DNA of 64,000 nt from positions 655,131 through 719,130 of the forward strand of contig NW_004797652.1 in NCBI RefSeq assembly GCF_000002075.1. Reading direction: 5' to 3'. The notes under the pieces are model-generated. The model searched no databases, was not told the origin of the DNA, and saw nothing but the letters and a program-made list of their open reading frames with translations. This document shows, piece by piece, positions 1-11,211 of the stretch (its first letter is position 1; the number at the start of each line of letters is the position of its first letter). A program made the position numbers and the translations under genes. The stretch is from Aplysia californica. Lineage: Eukaryota > Mollusca > Gastropoda > Aplysiida > Aplysiidae.

Positions 1-1
1 C

Positions 2-1873
2 ACCTGTGACAAAGTCATGACCTACTTTGACCCCAATCTCCTCACTGAGATCACCGTTGATGCAAGTCCATTTGGACTTGGCTGCATTCTCTCACAGCGT
101 GACAACAACAACGTTCACATAGTGGCATACGCAAGTCGTGCTTTGACTGATGTCGAGTCACGATACTCTCAAACCGAGCGAGAAGCTCTTGCCGTCGTCT
201 GGGCGTGTGAACATTTCAACCTGTACTTACTTGGTCAACACTTCACAGTAATCTCTGACCACAAACCCCTTGAAGGAATCTTCAACAGCACAACATCCAG
301 AACCTCAGCAAGAATTGAACGATGGAATCTCAGACTCCAACCTTACGACTTCACCCTACGCTACCAGCCAGGAGAGAATAATCCAGATGACTTCCTCAGC
401 AGACACCCTTTTGAGAAAAACAACATGACCTCCTTTCATATGGCTAAAATCGCAGACGACTATGTCAACTTCATGGCCGGTCATTCAGTCCCTAAAGCCA
501 TGACTCTGGAAGAAATTGCCAGCGCATCAGAAAGCGATCCAACACTCCAAGCAGTCATCACATCTGTTCAAACAGATCATTGGCACACGCTGCCTGAAAT
601 CACTGTAGATGCTGCCAGTTACCAAGTCTTCAAAACTGTTCGTGAAGAACTCTCTGTTCACAAAGACGGAACAATTTTACTGCGTGGCACACAAATCGTT
701 ATCCCTAGATCATTGCAACAGCATGTCATCAACATTGCTCATGAAGGACATCAAGGCATCGTTAAGACTAAACAACTCCTGCGTGAAAAAGTTTGGTTTC
801 CCCACATTGATCGTCAAGTGGAGAACACCGTCAAATCATGTCTAGCATGCCTGTCAACAATTCCAGAACACCATTCTGAACCACAAAGAATGACTCCTTT
901 GCCAACGAAACCTTGGTCTGAAGTTAGTATCGACTTCTGTGGACCATTCCCTTCTGGTGACTATCTACTTGTTGTCATAGATGACTACTCACGTTTCCCA
1001 GAAGTAGAAATCCTGTCCTCTACCAGTGCAAGAGCCACGATCCCAAAACTTGACTCCATCTTCGCTCGTCATGGTGTCCCACACACCGTCAAGTCTGACA
1101 ATGGTCCACCCTTCTCCAGCTACGAATTCAAACAGTTTGCTTCGCAGCTAGGATGTAAACACCGCAGAATAACTCCTCTCTGGCCCCAAGCCAATGGTGG
1201 TGTTGAAAGATGCATGCGAATGCTCAAGAAAACAGTGCAGTCTGCACACATTGAAGGCAAGCCTTGGAAACAAGAACTATATCACTTTTTGAGGAATTAC
1301 CGAGCTACCCCCCACATCAGCACTGGTGTGAGCCCAGCAGAAGCTCTGTTCAAACGGAACATCAGAGTGAAACTACCTCAGATAGATTCACTCATGATAC
1401 CACCAACGACTGACAATGACATTCATCAACATGACACCAACAAAAAGGGAGCAGCAAAACGGTACGCTGACGATCGTCGACATGCCCAAAATTCCGACAT
1501 ACAAGTAGGAGACACTGTCCTCGCTCGTCAACCCTACAAAAACAAACTGTCATCGTTCTATGACCATGATCCGTACCAAGTAACCTCAAAGAAAGGTCCA
1601 ATGGTCACCGCCAGTCGCAATGGCAAAAACATGACTAGAAACACTTCATTCTTCAAAAGAGTGCCTGATACTCTGAAATCGTCCAACCCAACAAACTCAA
1701 CAGAGGAAGAAGAGGAGGATGAGGACAATAAAGCTTCGAATGAAACAGCAGACAGTCAAAACCCAACTACTACCAATGAACCAATCGCTACTGAACGTCC
1801 CCAACGCCACCGTAAGCGTCCTGGATACCTAAACGACTATGTGACTAACTCTACTCCGGTACTGATTAGCTGA
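2..1873 (+). CDS. Ty3/gypsy retrotransposon polyprotein, 3' part (RNase H and integrase)
   Basis: This is the 3' portion of a gypsy pol polyprotein. The frame is open to the left window edge, so protease and most of the reverse transcriptase lie upstream; the first visible Met is at 17. In order it shows an RNase H domain (ITVDASPFGLG, then SRYSQTEREALAVVWACE and the VISDHKPL block), an HHCC zinc motif (HEGHQG to CLAC), and an integrase core with a D,D,E triad in SIDFCGPF, KSDNGPPF and NGGVERC. A C-terminal GDTVLARQ/PYQV region and an acidic, Glu-rich tail follow. The reading frame is uninterrupted over 1.87 kb, which suggests a fairly young insertion. It lies in sense orientation upstream of the FAM81 exons, presumably in one of that gene's introns. 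Domain identities are clear; the exact clade is not. Confidence 0.93.
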   Translation, partial: TCDKVMTYFDPNLLTEITVDASPFGLGCILSQRDNNNVHIVAYASRALTDVESRYSQTEREALAVVWACEHFNLYLLGQHFTVISDHKPLEGIFNSTTSRTSARIERWNLRLQPYDFTLRYQPGENNPDDFLSRHPFEKNNMTSFHMAKIADDYVNFMAGHSVPKAMTLEEIASASESDPTLQAVITSVQTDHWHTLPEITVDAASYQVFKTVREELSVHKDGTILLRGTQIVIPRSLQQHVINIAHEGHQGIVKTKQLLREKVWFPHIDRQVENTVKSCLACLSTIPEHHSEPQRMTPLPTKPWSEVSIDFCGPFPSGDYLLVVIDDYSRFPEVEILSSTSARATIPKLDSIFARHGVPHTVKSDNGPPFSSYEFKQFASQLGCKHRRITPLWPQANGGVERCMRMLKKTVQSAHIEGKPWKQELYHFLRNYRATPHISTGVSPAEALFKRNIRVKLPQIDSLMIPPTTDNDIHQHDTNKKGAAKRYADDRRHAQNSDIQVGDTVLARQPYKNKLSSFYDHDPYQVTSKKGPMVTASRNGKNMTRNTSFFKRVPDTLKSSNPTNSTEEEEEDEDNKASNETADSQNPTTTNEPIATERPQRHRKRPGYLNDYVTNSTPVLIS

Positions 1874-2486
1874 AAATGAAGGACATTTCGGACCAAATGA
1901 ACATTCGTCAAGCTGAAATTGAAACATGAACATTGTAATCGTGCCCAACAAATTTTCTACTCATTAACTCTGTGTATTCTGTTTTGTCTTGTGTCCAGTG
2001 TACTCTGATTCTTTGCACAGTTTCGTATCTGTAGTGTAAGCAGAGAAATCTTGGTGCATATTATGTATCCGTTCCACGTTCACTCTATTAATTTATTTAC
2101 TTCTAATTTCAGACTAGCCGTCTAGATTGTTTTTTTGTTGTCAATCTCATCGTAAGTAAAATAATCAAGAACTATCACCTAAGTTAGCATAAGATCAAGA
2201 GCTCGCTGAAATTCGTTATCGTGATGTTCCTTTATTATTTTTCATCACATGTACATCTACCTCTTGTTAAAGTTAAAACTAATATTTTTTTTTTTTTTTA
2301 AAAAGCAACAACAACAAACCCGCTCTATGTCCATCGACTAACAAACATTTTATTTTGCCTCTTTGATGTCCATCCCCTTCAATCAACTACTAAATAAATA
2401 GCTAAAGAAGTTGCTGTACATCAGTTCTTCCACACTAAGGAAAAAAGATGATTTTAAATGAAGTAACCATTCAAGGCTAGGAGGGA
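1874..2486 (+). mobile_element. 3' untranslated region of the gypsy element up to the polypurine tract
   Basis: A non-coding, AT-rich stretch follows the pol stop codon. It ends in a purine-rich run (AGGAGGGA, about 2479-2486) that is well placed to act as the polypurine tract priming plus-strand synthesis, directly before the putative LTR. No other gene is seen. Confidence 0.55.
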
Positions 2487-2656
2487 TGTAGTGTCCTAAA
2501 TACGGTTATCACACCAAGTACGGTATTAGTATTTCAAGTCGGTGTTACCCGCCTGTGTGTTATGCAATGTAGGTCAATTAAACAAAGAAAGTCTCAGAAC
2601 ACCCGTTCATGGATTTTGCATGTGTTTTTCTTATTGTGCTAGCCTTCAACATAACA
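2487..2656 (+). mobile_element. Putative 3' LTR of the gypsy element
   Basis: Starts with TGTAGTG directly after a purine tract and ends in ...ACATAACA, giving the usual TG...CA ends over about 170 bp. The matching 5' LTR is outside the window, so the boundaries are inferred from structure only. A short LTR of this form is common in invertebrate gypsy elements. Confidence 0.5.
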
Positions 2657-3432
2657 GTTGTACCGATCGGTAATTAGGGCGGAACACTTTATAACATATT
2701 TCAATTTTAAAATTAAGTTGCCTGTAAGGAAGAGGAAAAAGTGTCATATACAAAATTACATTAATTTTGTTCATTTTATGCGAACATAGCTATGATTGTT
2801 TCTTGAACTGACAGTTCCTAGTTATGGTTAGTGACTGTGGTACTTTCAAAATGCTGAATTACCACCTGCGATTCTTGGATACTATGTTAAAAGATCATAA
2901 ACTGGAGTCAGAGATTGTTGAGAGTGAGGTTCTTTGAGAATCGTTGGATTACATTTAGTATTGCTTTGCAGATTTTAGAGGTTTTAATAACCCAGCACTT
3001 TTGCATTGTGTTTAGTGGGTTTATTGGTTGTTTCAGTAGTGTGAACTATAAATTTAAGGTACTGAGAATTTTGTTTTTCTGTTTTAGACTCTCAAAATTC
3101 AAAAAGTTTGCTTGAAAAACTTTGCATATTGGCAGAAAAGGATCATAATTTAAAAATTATTCATGCTTTCATAAAACGGTATTATTTTCTTTCTTAAATG
3201 AACAATTGGGATAGCCTGTTTTGTTAAACGCCATAAATTGGATATGAAAGTAAGGGTATGAGGCTTTTGCTAATGTGATCCATCCCATCAGAAACTTTGC
3301 AGTTACTCCATATTCCCAGATTAGATACTCTACATAAAACTAATTTTGTATAGTTTACAATATATTTGTTGTCATCTGGTATTTAAAGAATGAACTGAAT
3401 CTTTCTTCTCTCTTGGGTTTTCTTCCTTGTAG
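2657..3432. other. Intron sequence, nothing recognised
   Basis: AT-rich sequence between the gypsy element and the first visible FAM81 exon, ending in a polypyrimidine tract and AG at 3431-3432. I see no further gene or repeat. Confidence 0.5.
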
Positions 3433-4808
3433 GAAAAGTTGGGTAAAAAAATTGATGAAGGCCAGTATGTGACAGATGCTCGAATTGCCAAGTTGGAGGA
3501 AGCTCTGCTGGAATCACGGAATCACATGAATGATGTTCATTTGGTAAGATTTTACACTAAATAATGTTTTTTCTCTTGACTGTATGTTAATAATGTTATA
3601 CAAGGGGGCTTTTCAGAGATAAGGAGAAAGTGGGATTCCCTGAACATTAAACTTCACTATCTTATTTTAACAAATGCAATATTTTTTTAATGTTTGTTGT
3701 CTGCCCATGCTGTGCTCAAAGAAAGCTCCCCTTGTAATATATGTTTACAGTGATTTATTTCAAATTTCAGGGAACTTATTGTCTTGTCAATGTATCATTT
3801 TTAATCCATGTTTACTGTTTTTTCCAAATTTGAATAACTGATTTCTCAATATAATATAGATATAGATATAGTGCCTGCCAATCGAATTATCATTATTTTT
3901 AGGCCTACTCTTAAATAGTTGTATAAATACTTATAACAAACTCTTTTGGACCACATCCTCTGATCCCTGCAACCAATGTGTATATTTTTCTTTTTATGAC
4001 CCCTTGCACCTGTTTTAAGCCAAAGATAAATCTCGTAAGTTGTAACTTGGAAAACTTCTAGACCAAGAAACCAGTTCGAGAAATCTGTGATTTTGAGTGT
4101 TTGAGTTGGCTTTCTTTGTTGTATGTGTTTCTGTGCCCGTGTTTAATCTGATGTATGTTTTGATGTGCAATATCATAATATATAATTTGCTTTCCAAAAT
4201 AATGAATGAACTTACACACATTTTTATAGCAAAGAATAGTCTGATTCTGTCCTGGAAATGGAGAAGTTAGTGTATTGTTTCGTGGGTTTTTTTGCGAGTG
4301 TTTTAATTTGGGTATTTTAGTATCTGCTTCACAACCTAGATAAGCTGCTCACATATTGCTATAAATGAAAATTCTGTTAAACTTCCATTTAAACTGTTCC
4401 ATTTAAAAAAGAACTGTGTCCCAAATTGGCTTTTGTATAAAAAAGCATGCCATGCAACGTCCCCTCTTTTTACTCCAGCCAAATTTACTAGAAACACTTC
4501 CCTAACTGTACTAAAATTTATGGTAAACCCACTTGCCAAAGTATTCATGATGTTGTTGAGCAAACCTATTCATTTCCTTTTTTTTTCTGCAGTCATTGGA
4601 GACCAAGCTTCTCACGAAAATAGACAAAACTGTACACAAACATTCTGAGGAGATTGCCAGGCTGAAGAGAGAATGTCGTGAGGGATTTGCCACTGTGCAT
4701 GAAAGCATCAGCAATATGAAAACTGTCATGGAAGGCAAGAGGAAATTGTTGGAAGACCAGCTGAGGAAAGAAATTGGACAGTTACGCAAAATGGTTGTTT
4801 TGGTTTAG
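3433..4808 (+). CDS. FAM81: FAM81-family coiled-coil protein, last two coding exons (3433-3543 and 4593-4808)
   Basis: These are the C-terminal 108 residues of a FAM81A/B-like coiled-coil protein. Exon 3433-3543 encodes 37 codons from EKLGKKIDEG to MNDVHL and ends at a GTAAGA donor. Exon 4593-4808 follows a pyrimidine-rich CTGCAG acceptor and reads SLETKLLTKIDK ... ECREGFATVHESISNMKTVM ... RKEIGQLRKMVVLV, then TAG. Both junctions are phase 0. The block REGFATVHESISNMKTV lines up with the human FAM81A block NAGFTAIYESIGSLRQV as I recall it, followed by a matching K-L-x-D-Q-L segment. Upstream exons are outside the window. FAM81 proteins are long coiled coils without catalytic motifs. I cannot separate the A and B paralogues; invertebrates may have a single gene. 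Confidence 0.8.
3544..4592 (+). other. FAM81 terminal intron
   Basis: Intron bounded by GTAAGA and CTGCAG. AT-rich; I recognise no repeat or RNA gene in it. Confidence 0.65.
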
Positions 4809-5400
4809 AAGAGACCAAATGTGTTGGACGTGTACGTTAAGTCAAAATTCCAGTATTAGATAGCCCTTTACGGAATTAAACTCTTTTTGTACACAACTTT
4901 ACACTTACAATCAAGCTTTTGTTTTCTGATAACACAACACAAATTTACTCAATTTTTTATCAATGTGAATAGATCGCATTCTTCAGAATCTAACTTTCAA
5001 AATGTGCATTTGCACTTTCATACGCAAAGGTAAAGATAAGGATAGATATGAAACCTCAGGTCATACTATTTGTTTTCTTCCTAAAAAAAACAGATTCATT
5101 TCTATATAATATATGGTTAAAAACTATATCGAGAAGTATTATTCTGTGTTTCAAATGTCACAATTTTGAAGAACTGTGTACTCTTTTTGTATCTCTGTAT
5201 AGCGTAATTTGTGTAGTAAAAAAGATGCTAAGTTATTCTCGGAAATTTTTATAGAAACCTATTATAATATCGGCGACTCTTCTTCACAGCTCTCTAGCTT
5301 GATAACAAGGTATCTTTTCATACAAATATTCAAGACAATTTTTTATTTGTTAAGTTTTTTCTGGATTTGACAATAAAAATGGCAACAATCCACAAAAACT
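4809..5400 (+). other. Probable FAM81 3' UTR with AATAAA at 5372-5377
   Basis: AT-rich sequence following the FAM81 stop codon. The canonical polyadenylation hexamer AATAAA at 5372-5377 is about 560 nt downstream and is the best end for the transcript. No transcript evidence is available here. Confidence 0.45.
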
Positions 5401-5642
5401 GGCATTGCATCTTGTGGGTGTAGAAATTAAACTTGATTCAGCAGCAATGTAAATGAACACTAAGAATTCAGGTTTAATTTCTACTTATGTAAGTGCAGAT
5501 AAGAATTCTGAAGAGTAGCTCAGTGTCTTCAGTTTGAGGAGATATGTAAAGCTTTTACTGCAGCATTTTCTCCTACATACTTCTCACACACTCACATACA
5601 CCCCCCCCCCCTCCCAATCAATATAATTTAGAGTGTTTAAGG

Positions 5643-5806
5643 GACAGGCCTCTATAACACTACTTATCTAGGTCAACAACAGATGTGGGATATATCCCAG
5701 CAGGAAGACACTAATATGCAGTCAAATTTCTTCCCCGAATGGGAATCAAACTCCCATCCCCTGCATGCAAAACGGAAAGGCGACCCATTACACTGTGGAT
5801 GCCTGT
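5643..5806 (-). mobile_element. tRNA-derived SINE remnant
   Basis: On the minus strand the sequence contains GTGTAATGGGTCGCC (A-box-like) followed about 35 nt later by GGAGTTTGATTCCC (B-box-like), the layout of a tRNA-type internal RNA polymerase III promoter. No clean tail or direct repeats were found, so it is an old or partial copy. Confidence 0.35.
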
Positions 5807-5829
5807 AATAGAAACTTGTATGAGTTTGC

Positions 5830-7291
5830 TAAACCTAGAAAGGTCCCTTTATGAGGGACAAGAGAGCAAGGAACAGTAGTCAATAAGGTATTATTAAGTA
5901 AGCTTTCTGCTTGGGATCTTTTTTTTTTTTTTTAAACAATAGGCCTATGTTTGGATTTCATATATGCATTATCCCTTTATGATATATATATTATATTATA
6001 TTTACATCACACTTGTTATTGAATACTGCACGAAAGTATTAAATGTCACTTCACCATAAGTGCCTGATTTTCCACTGTCCAACACAATACGAATTGTTGT
6101 TATTTTTGCTTGCAGTTATATCTTCTTCATATTTGTGCAGAGGTATTGAAATTGAGGGTTTTTTTGCGTTAAGATCTGAAGACATAATATGGCCATACTT
6201 TTGTAAAGTCATGACTTTATGATAGGGATGTTGGTGATGCTTCCAGTGTTGAGGCTTGATAAAGAGGTCTTCCCCATCAGACAGGATAAAATACTTTTCA
6301 ATTTGTTGTCTTGGCTTTGTTCTTGGCGCAATGGCAAAACAGAACATAAACTTCACATGCTTTTAAAAACACCACTATTGTTACTTTTGATTAAAGATGG
6401 CATTGTCGTTTGGTTCAATCTTTCTCACTTTTGAATCAGTGCTCTTAAATGATTCTTGATATGGCTTGGTAGAGCTTGTGTTTGTGTAAATTTAAAGGCA
6501 AGATTGAAAACGGGCTAAACAAACACGTATGTGAGGCAGTGGAGTGAAATCAGGTGTTTGTTGAAAAAATGAAATTGAAGAAACAAGGATTTTTCTGCCT
6601 GATTGGTTTAATTGGCTCAAGACCTTTTATGTTCGTTTAAGAACACAACTCTATTTTGACTTTACTAACAAATGTCAATTAAAGTGCATAACAAATGTAA
6701 ATTTTTCAGTTTCCGCAGACTCTCAAACTATGAAATCAACCAAACTATGGTGGCCATTCTGTCATTAATTTTACCTCTGAAACTATTCTACCCCCACCTC
6801 TTTCAATCGCATATATCTCGACTTTTATTCAAGATAAATAGGTATTTTTTTCATTGAAGCAAGACAAAGGAACAAACTTTAAGATGATACAAAAAAGTCA
6901 ACGCACCTTAAAATTGACAAACGTCTGAATCCACCGCGTTAGGGCGCATATTTTTACTAAACTTTTTTAAAATGTCAAAATAATGATAGTGGACAAGTTC
7001 TGGTTAAACTAAATATGACCTCATATTTGGTAAGAGTTCAAAGAACATCAATATATTCCTCTACATGCAATGAAATAAAAAGTGAATAATGGATTGACTC
7101 CTTTCAAGTAAGAAATGGTAAGACATTTATTTTGTGTTGCTCTATTCTGAGGCATCTCACACAAAAAACATCACTGGGATAAAATTTTCAGGTTGAAGGG
7201 TGTTTGTTCTTTTTTCCAATTCATCGGTTGCCATTTATTGAAAAATCAACATGTTAAGCAATTATGTTTTTGGTTTTTTTACTCGTACTCA
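5830..7291. other. Non-coding stretch, nothing recognised
   Basis: AT-rich sequence with short open frames only. I see no conserved protein, RNA gene or delimited repeat. Confidence 0.4.
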
Positions 7292-7303
7292 CAAAAGTTG
7301 GAA

Positions 7304-7346
7304 TGCAGTTGTGAGCGCCGTAAAACCTCTTCTAAAACAAAACAAA
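7304..7346 (+). mobile_element. 43 bp 5'-truncated SINE tail with 12 bp target duplication
   Basis: The insert consists only of TGCAGTTGTGAGCGCCG plus the AAAACCTCTTCT/A-rich tail seen at the 3' end of several SINEs here (11.7, 49.8 and 58.9 kb). It is flanked by perfect direct repeats CAAAAGTTGGAA at 7292-7303 and 7347-7358. This is what an extremely 5'-truncated reverse-transcribed insertion looks like. Confidence 0.7.
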
Positions 7347-7358
7347 CAAAAGTTGGAA

Positions 7359-8238
7359 AGTGACTTTTTAAAAGGATTTTTTTCAAATTCAATTAACCTG
7401 TTGTTGTACCAAAAAATCCTCAGAGTCAGAGGGTTTGTGTAACTAAGCTCTTTTTACACCGCCTCCATAGTTCCCATATCCCCCTAAATGTTGCAGAGTT
7501 GGGACGAGGAGTCAAGCTAGCCTCTCAGATGATTGTATTGTGAGGAAAAGAGTGGTTGAGGTACATGTTTTTTGATGAAACGCTGTCTGAGGTGAAAGGG
7601 AGGTAGGATTGTGACTTGGATTTTGATTGTCTGGTCCTCAGAGCTCATATTGAATCACTCTAAAATCCTGGTTTTGTAACAATGTAGGCCTATTTCAGAG
7701 AGTTTCTAATTTTTCTGAACAAGTGTGTATTTAAATCATTTTTTCTAGTCTACATATCAATAGATGTCACACCGAGTAACATTTATACAAATATATATTT
7801 CCATTGTATATAGCCTAACTTGTACAGTCAATTTCTATTGTTAAATTCTTCATTTATTTGTAAGTTAATTTTGTTTACCGTTATCTGGTATGTATGTGCC
7901 AGATCATGAAACGGGTGATTAAATGAAGGTCAATCAAGAAGGGTGAGAATTTAATGACAAAGAAGATTCAAGCAGGACAATAGATAGATTCAGTTCTCTG
8001 TTTATCACTTCAATGCTTGTTTGCTGTGCCTGAGTATTTGTGGTCATCTTAATATCTGCGATCATATCAGTATCATTGCTAAGTACCTAGGATTGAAATG
8101 TGAAATGAATTGTTTGGATGGAAGTCTATGTATTTTGGGATTTCTCTGGTCAATATATTTTACTCAACCAAAGCTGTTGTCCAAATGCAGTATTGAGTAT
8201 TCTATTCAGAGCTGTCCTCATGAAAGCGTAATGTTGGT
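7359..8238. other. Non-coding stretch, nothing recognised
   Basis: No coding region, RNA gene or delimited repeat can be supported here. Confidence 0.4.
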
Positions 8239-8364
8239 GCACCAAAAAAGTGCTTCAAAGACACCATGAAAATGTCTCTGAAGGATTTCAACATTAATCC
8301 TATGATATGGAAGAGCCTTGCTCCTGACAGACCACTTGGAGAGTTGCAGTCACAGTGTGTGTAA
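8239..8364 (+). pseudogene. Fragment of LINE-type reverse transcriptase C-terminal region
   Basis: Translation of 8239-8364 gives APKKCFKDTMKMSLKDFNI, then NPMIWKSLAPDRPLGELQ and a stop. The pattern KK-x-F-K-D-T-x-K-x-SLKDFNI ... W-x-x-x-A-x-DR is the tail region typical of animal non-LTR retrotransposon reverse transcriptase ORFs. The rest of the element is absent or decayed, and no tail repeat was found. Confidence 0.6.
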
Positions 8365-8530
8365 GAAGGAAGCCTGAGAAGCTGCACATATCAACAAGTG
8401 GAAATGAAGCTTTATAAATGCTCAAAATGAGGGGAGCTTTTCTCTGTCAGAATTAATCAAATTTGACATAGCAAAAGCCTCAAGTCCTCTCTTAACCCTT
8501 ATTTCTTCTTATTTGCTTTCTCCTTTGCAG

Positions 8531-8749
8531 GTGCATTGGTCATTGTTAGACATTGCTGGACGAACTATTATCATCATTATTATATTTTGTTTGACCACAT
8601 CCTCGATCTGTGAATTAGATCTAGAGAGTTGGCCAGAAGACAAAGTACAGTGGGAGGATGTTACCCTTACACAAGAGAATCTGTTGTCTACATGTGATAT
8701 CCCACCTATAATATGGGAGAAATGCACCTCTAATGTCAAGGCAGTATAG
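8531..8749 (+). CDS. Exon-like segment, copy 1: hydrophobic helix plus acidic tail, unknown protein
   Basis: A CTCCTTTGCAG acceptor precedes an open frame of 72 codons. It starts VHWSLLDIAGRT, has an Ile-rich probable membrane helix (TIIIIIIFCLTTSS), then ELDLESWPED and a 34-residue unique tail ending in TAG at 8747-8749. The first 114 nt are nearly identical to 10711-10827, with identity beginning at the splice acceptor. I do not recognise the protein and no upstream exons are identifiable, so it may be a real terminal exon or a duplicated exon relic. Confidence 0.35.
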   Translation: MHWSLLDIAGRTIIIIIIFCLTTSSICELDLESWPEDKVQWEDVTLTQENLLSTCDIPPIIWEKCTSNVKAV

Positions 8750-10710
8750 TAGACTATTATATCCCCCTGCCTTCTTGGGGCTTTGTACCTGTGATCATGT
8801 CTTTTGGAATTTGTGTACACTTGTAGGTCTGTATTGTATAAATGTTTTTCCATTTTCATCCCCCCCCCCCTCAATCTCATTTCATTTTGTATTTCCTCAT
8901 TTATTGTCAGAGTTTATATTTTGCTTTCTTTTTTGTTAGTTGTTTTCAACTCAGTGTTACATGAAGTGATGATTTCACTACACATTCATATCTGTCATGA
9001 ACATCTGTCTCCAGTGACTCAGGGTAGGAAAGATATGATCCTCTTCTTGTTTCTGTTTCGGACTTCTCTTGGCCAGGCAGAAGCTAATTCTCCCCTCCTC
9101 ACTTGAATGTTGGCAACTCCAGTGTGCAAAGATTTTTTTTTATCTTTGTGGTTTACATTACTCCTGATAGCTGATAAATATTTTTAAATGCACATTTTAT
9201 GTTTTGTTTTAATTGAATTAAGAAGTAGCCATAGCTGTTTTCTTTAATGTCCTACTCAGTACATTTAGAAGCTTTTTCATTTATTTATTTTTATTGCACA
9301 TTCTGTCTCTTGGTTTTTTTAAAACACATTTACATCATGTCCAGTGTACAAATGTAACACTTTGTCCTAATTCGAACCTTTTTTAATCGGTAAGCTCTTG
9401 ATAATGAAAAGTGGTGTAGTCTACATCACTGTCTCTTACATTTTAAGCCAATCATGAAAAGATTTATTTTCCTGGAAGTAGCAGTATCCAGTCTTTTCAA
9501 GCAAAGCCGTGAGAAATGCATCTTGAAGGAATACTTTCTTGTGCCTGCCAGCAGGTACTTGATTTATGTTTTGATCTCTCACTGATTTTGTATTTTCATT
9601 GGAAGTGATTACATATTCAGTAACAATATTTTAGTTTAAATATAATACAATTTTCACGAACTATTTAACTCATCATAAATTTGGATTTTTGTGAGGTTGA
9701 CCGAATGAAATCATATTGTAATAAACAGTACTTTCAAAATGTTGTTTTTTCACTTGCATTGTCATGCCTTGTATATAAAACTGAATCAAGCTCTGAAAGT
9801 ATACATAGTCGTCCTGGATTTAAATGACCGAAGACGAGGTTTTTATTTCATGTTTAGATTATAGTATTTGTAATTGTAGTCTCAAAATGATTTGTGTATA
9901 TGTGTAGAGCAATGAACGTTCTTGCATGGCCACTTGTGAAGGGGACAAACACTTATATTTATAGCTGTTCTGTAATCACAAAATGTTTCTTCTACATATT
10001 GATCTTTTTCTTCCAAATTGCTGTGTTAAAACAACAGCTGTAATGTTTTTATTGCGTCACTCAACTTCACAAACTCAGAATGACATTTAAACTGCTGCTT
10101 CACTCTAACTGTTGAACGTTCACGTGTCTTCCCCCCATGTGTACAGCATTCACACGAACCGACATATATATGTATACAGTGTCACTTCAGTATTAAATAC
10201 AAAAATCTTTAAGGACAAAAGTGATATATAGACAAGGGGCATTCAAACTGAATTTTACTATACAAATGAAAAGACTTGCTCTATTTTTCACTTTCCCTGC
10301 TTGTTGTGAGCATATTTACAACTGTGTGTCACATTTTCAACAAACTAGCTTTTTGTGAGTAGTTCATTTTTTAAGTTTCAACCAAATGTGAAACGTTCTG
10401 AATTCCACATTTCCTTGACTGGATAAAAGGAATCATCGTGTGAAGCTTACCACCAAGAAGCATTAAGCTGTACATGCTCTGAGACAGTGTGTTTTTCCGA
10501 AGTGGTTATGTAAACGGAAACAACAGATCAGAGAACTTTTGATATGATTCTCTGATATCTTAGATACTAAGGTTTGAGAAAGCTATGCACTATTATGTTC
10601 TTGTCCGTATGTTTGTTTCAAATAAATCTAGTTGATGAATTCAGAAATTTGTTTTGTTATCTCTACCAAACTTATCTTACTACTTTGCATCTTCATTCAA
10701 ACATTTGCAG
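8750..10710 (+). other. Non-coding stretch, possible long 3' UTR ending near AATAAA at 10621-10626
   Basis: If 8531-8749 is a terminal exon, this 1.9 kb AT-rich stretch would be its 3' UTR, and the AATAAA near 10621 lies just before the second exon-like copy. Otherwise nothing recognisable is present. Confidence 0.25.
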
Positions 10711-10827
10711 GTGCATTGGTCATTGTTAGACATTGTTGGACGAACTATTATCATTATTATTATTATATTTTGTTTGACCACATCCTCGATCTGTGAATTA
10801 GATCTAGAGAGTTGGCCAGAAGACAAA
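10711..10827 (+). CDS. Exon-like segment, copy 2, with splice donor
   Basis: An ACATTTGCAG acceptor, 39 codons from VHWSLLDIVGRT to LDLESWPEDK, then AAA|GTACGT, a good donor. Compared with 8531-8644 there are two C-to-T differences and one in-frame ATT insertion, while the flanks differ. This copy could splice onward, whereas copy 1 reads through to a stop. The layout suggests alternative exons of an unidentified membrane protein, but flanking exons were not found. Confidence 0.35.
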
Positions 10828-11211
10828 GTACGTCATGAAACTAAAGTAACAAATAGTGAAAAATAACCTTTATCTGCTACCAAGACATAAGCATAGGTCA
10901 TATATTATATATATGCACACTCCTAATTGTGACCGCTCTGTCTGACTGAGTCGCTGACATTTTCATTCAATTAAATCGAAATGTTAAAGCAAATATCATG
11001 CACAACCATGAATGATGAAAGAAAAACAAAGAAAAACTGAAGAAGTGGTAGGCTACATCTGTTTAGTTTTGTCTGGATCAATGAGAAATACATTGACATA
11101 ATCTTGATCATATAGCAGTGGGGAAACATCTAGAAGACGCTCTGAATTGACAGAAAAAAAGTATCTTCCCCTGGAACCAGCAGGGCTCTCCGTTTTGTGC
11201 GAAATGGCACA
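10828..11211. other. Non-coding stretch, nothing recognised
   Basis: Intergenic or intronic sequence up to the SINE. No feature is supported apart from one half of the SINE target duplication at 11201-11211. Confidence 0.4.

Noticed and set aside
6051-6434. Short overlapping frames of about 70-100 codons on both strands
   Set aside because: No recognisable domain, no codon bias or splice context; typical chance frames in AT-rich sequence.
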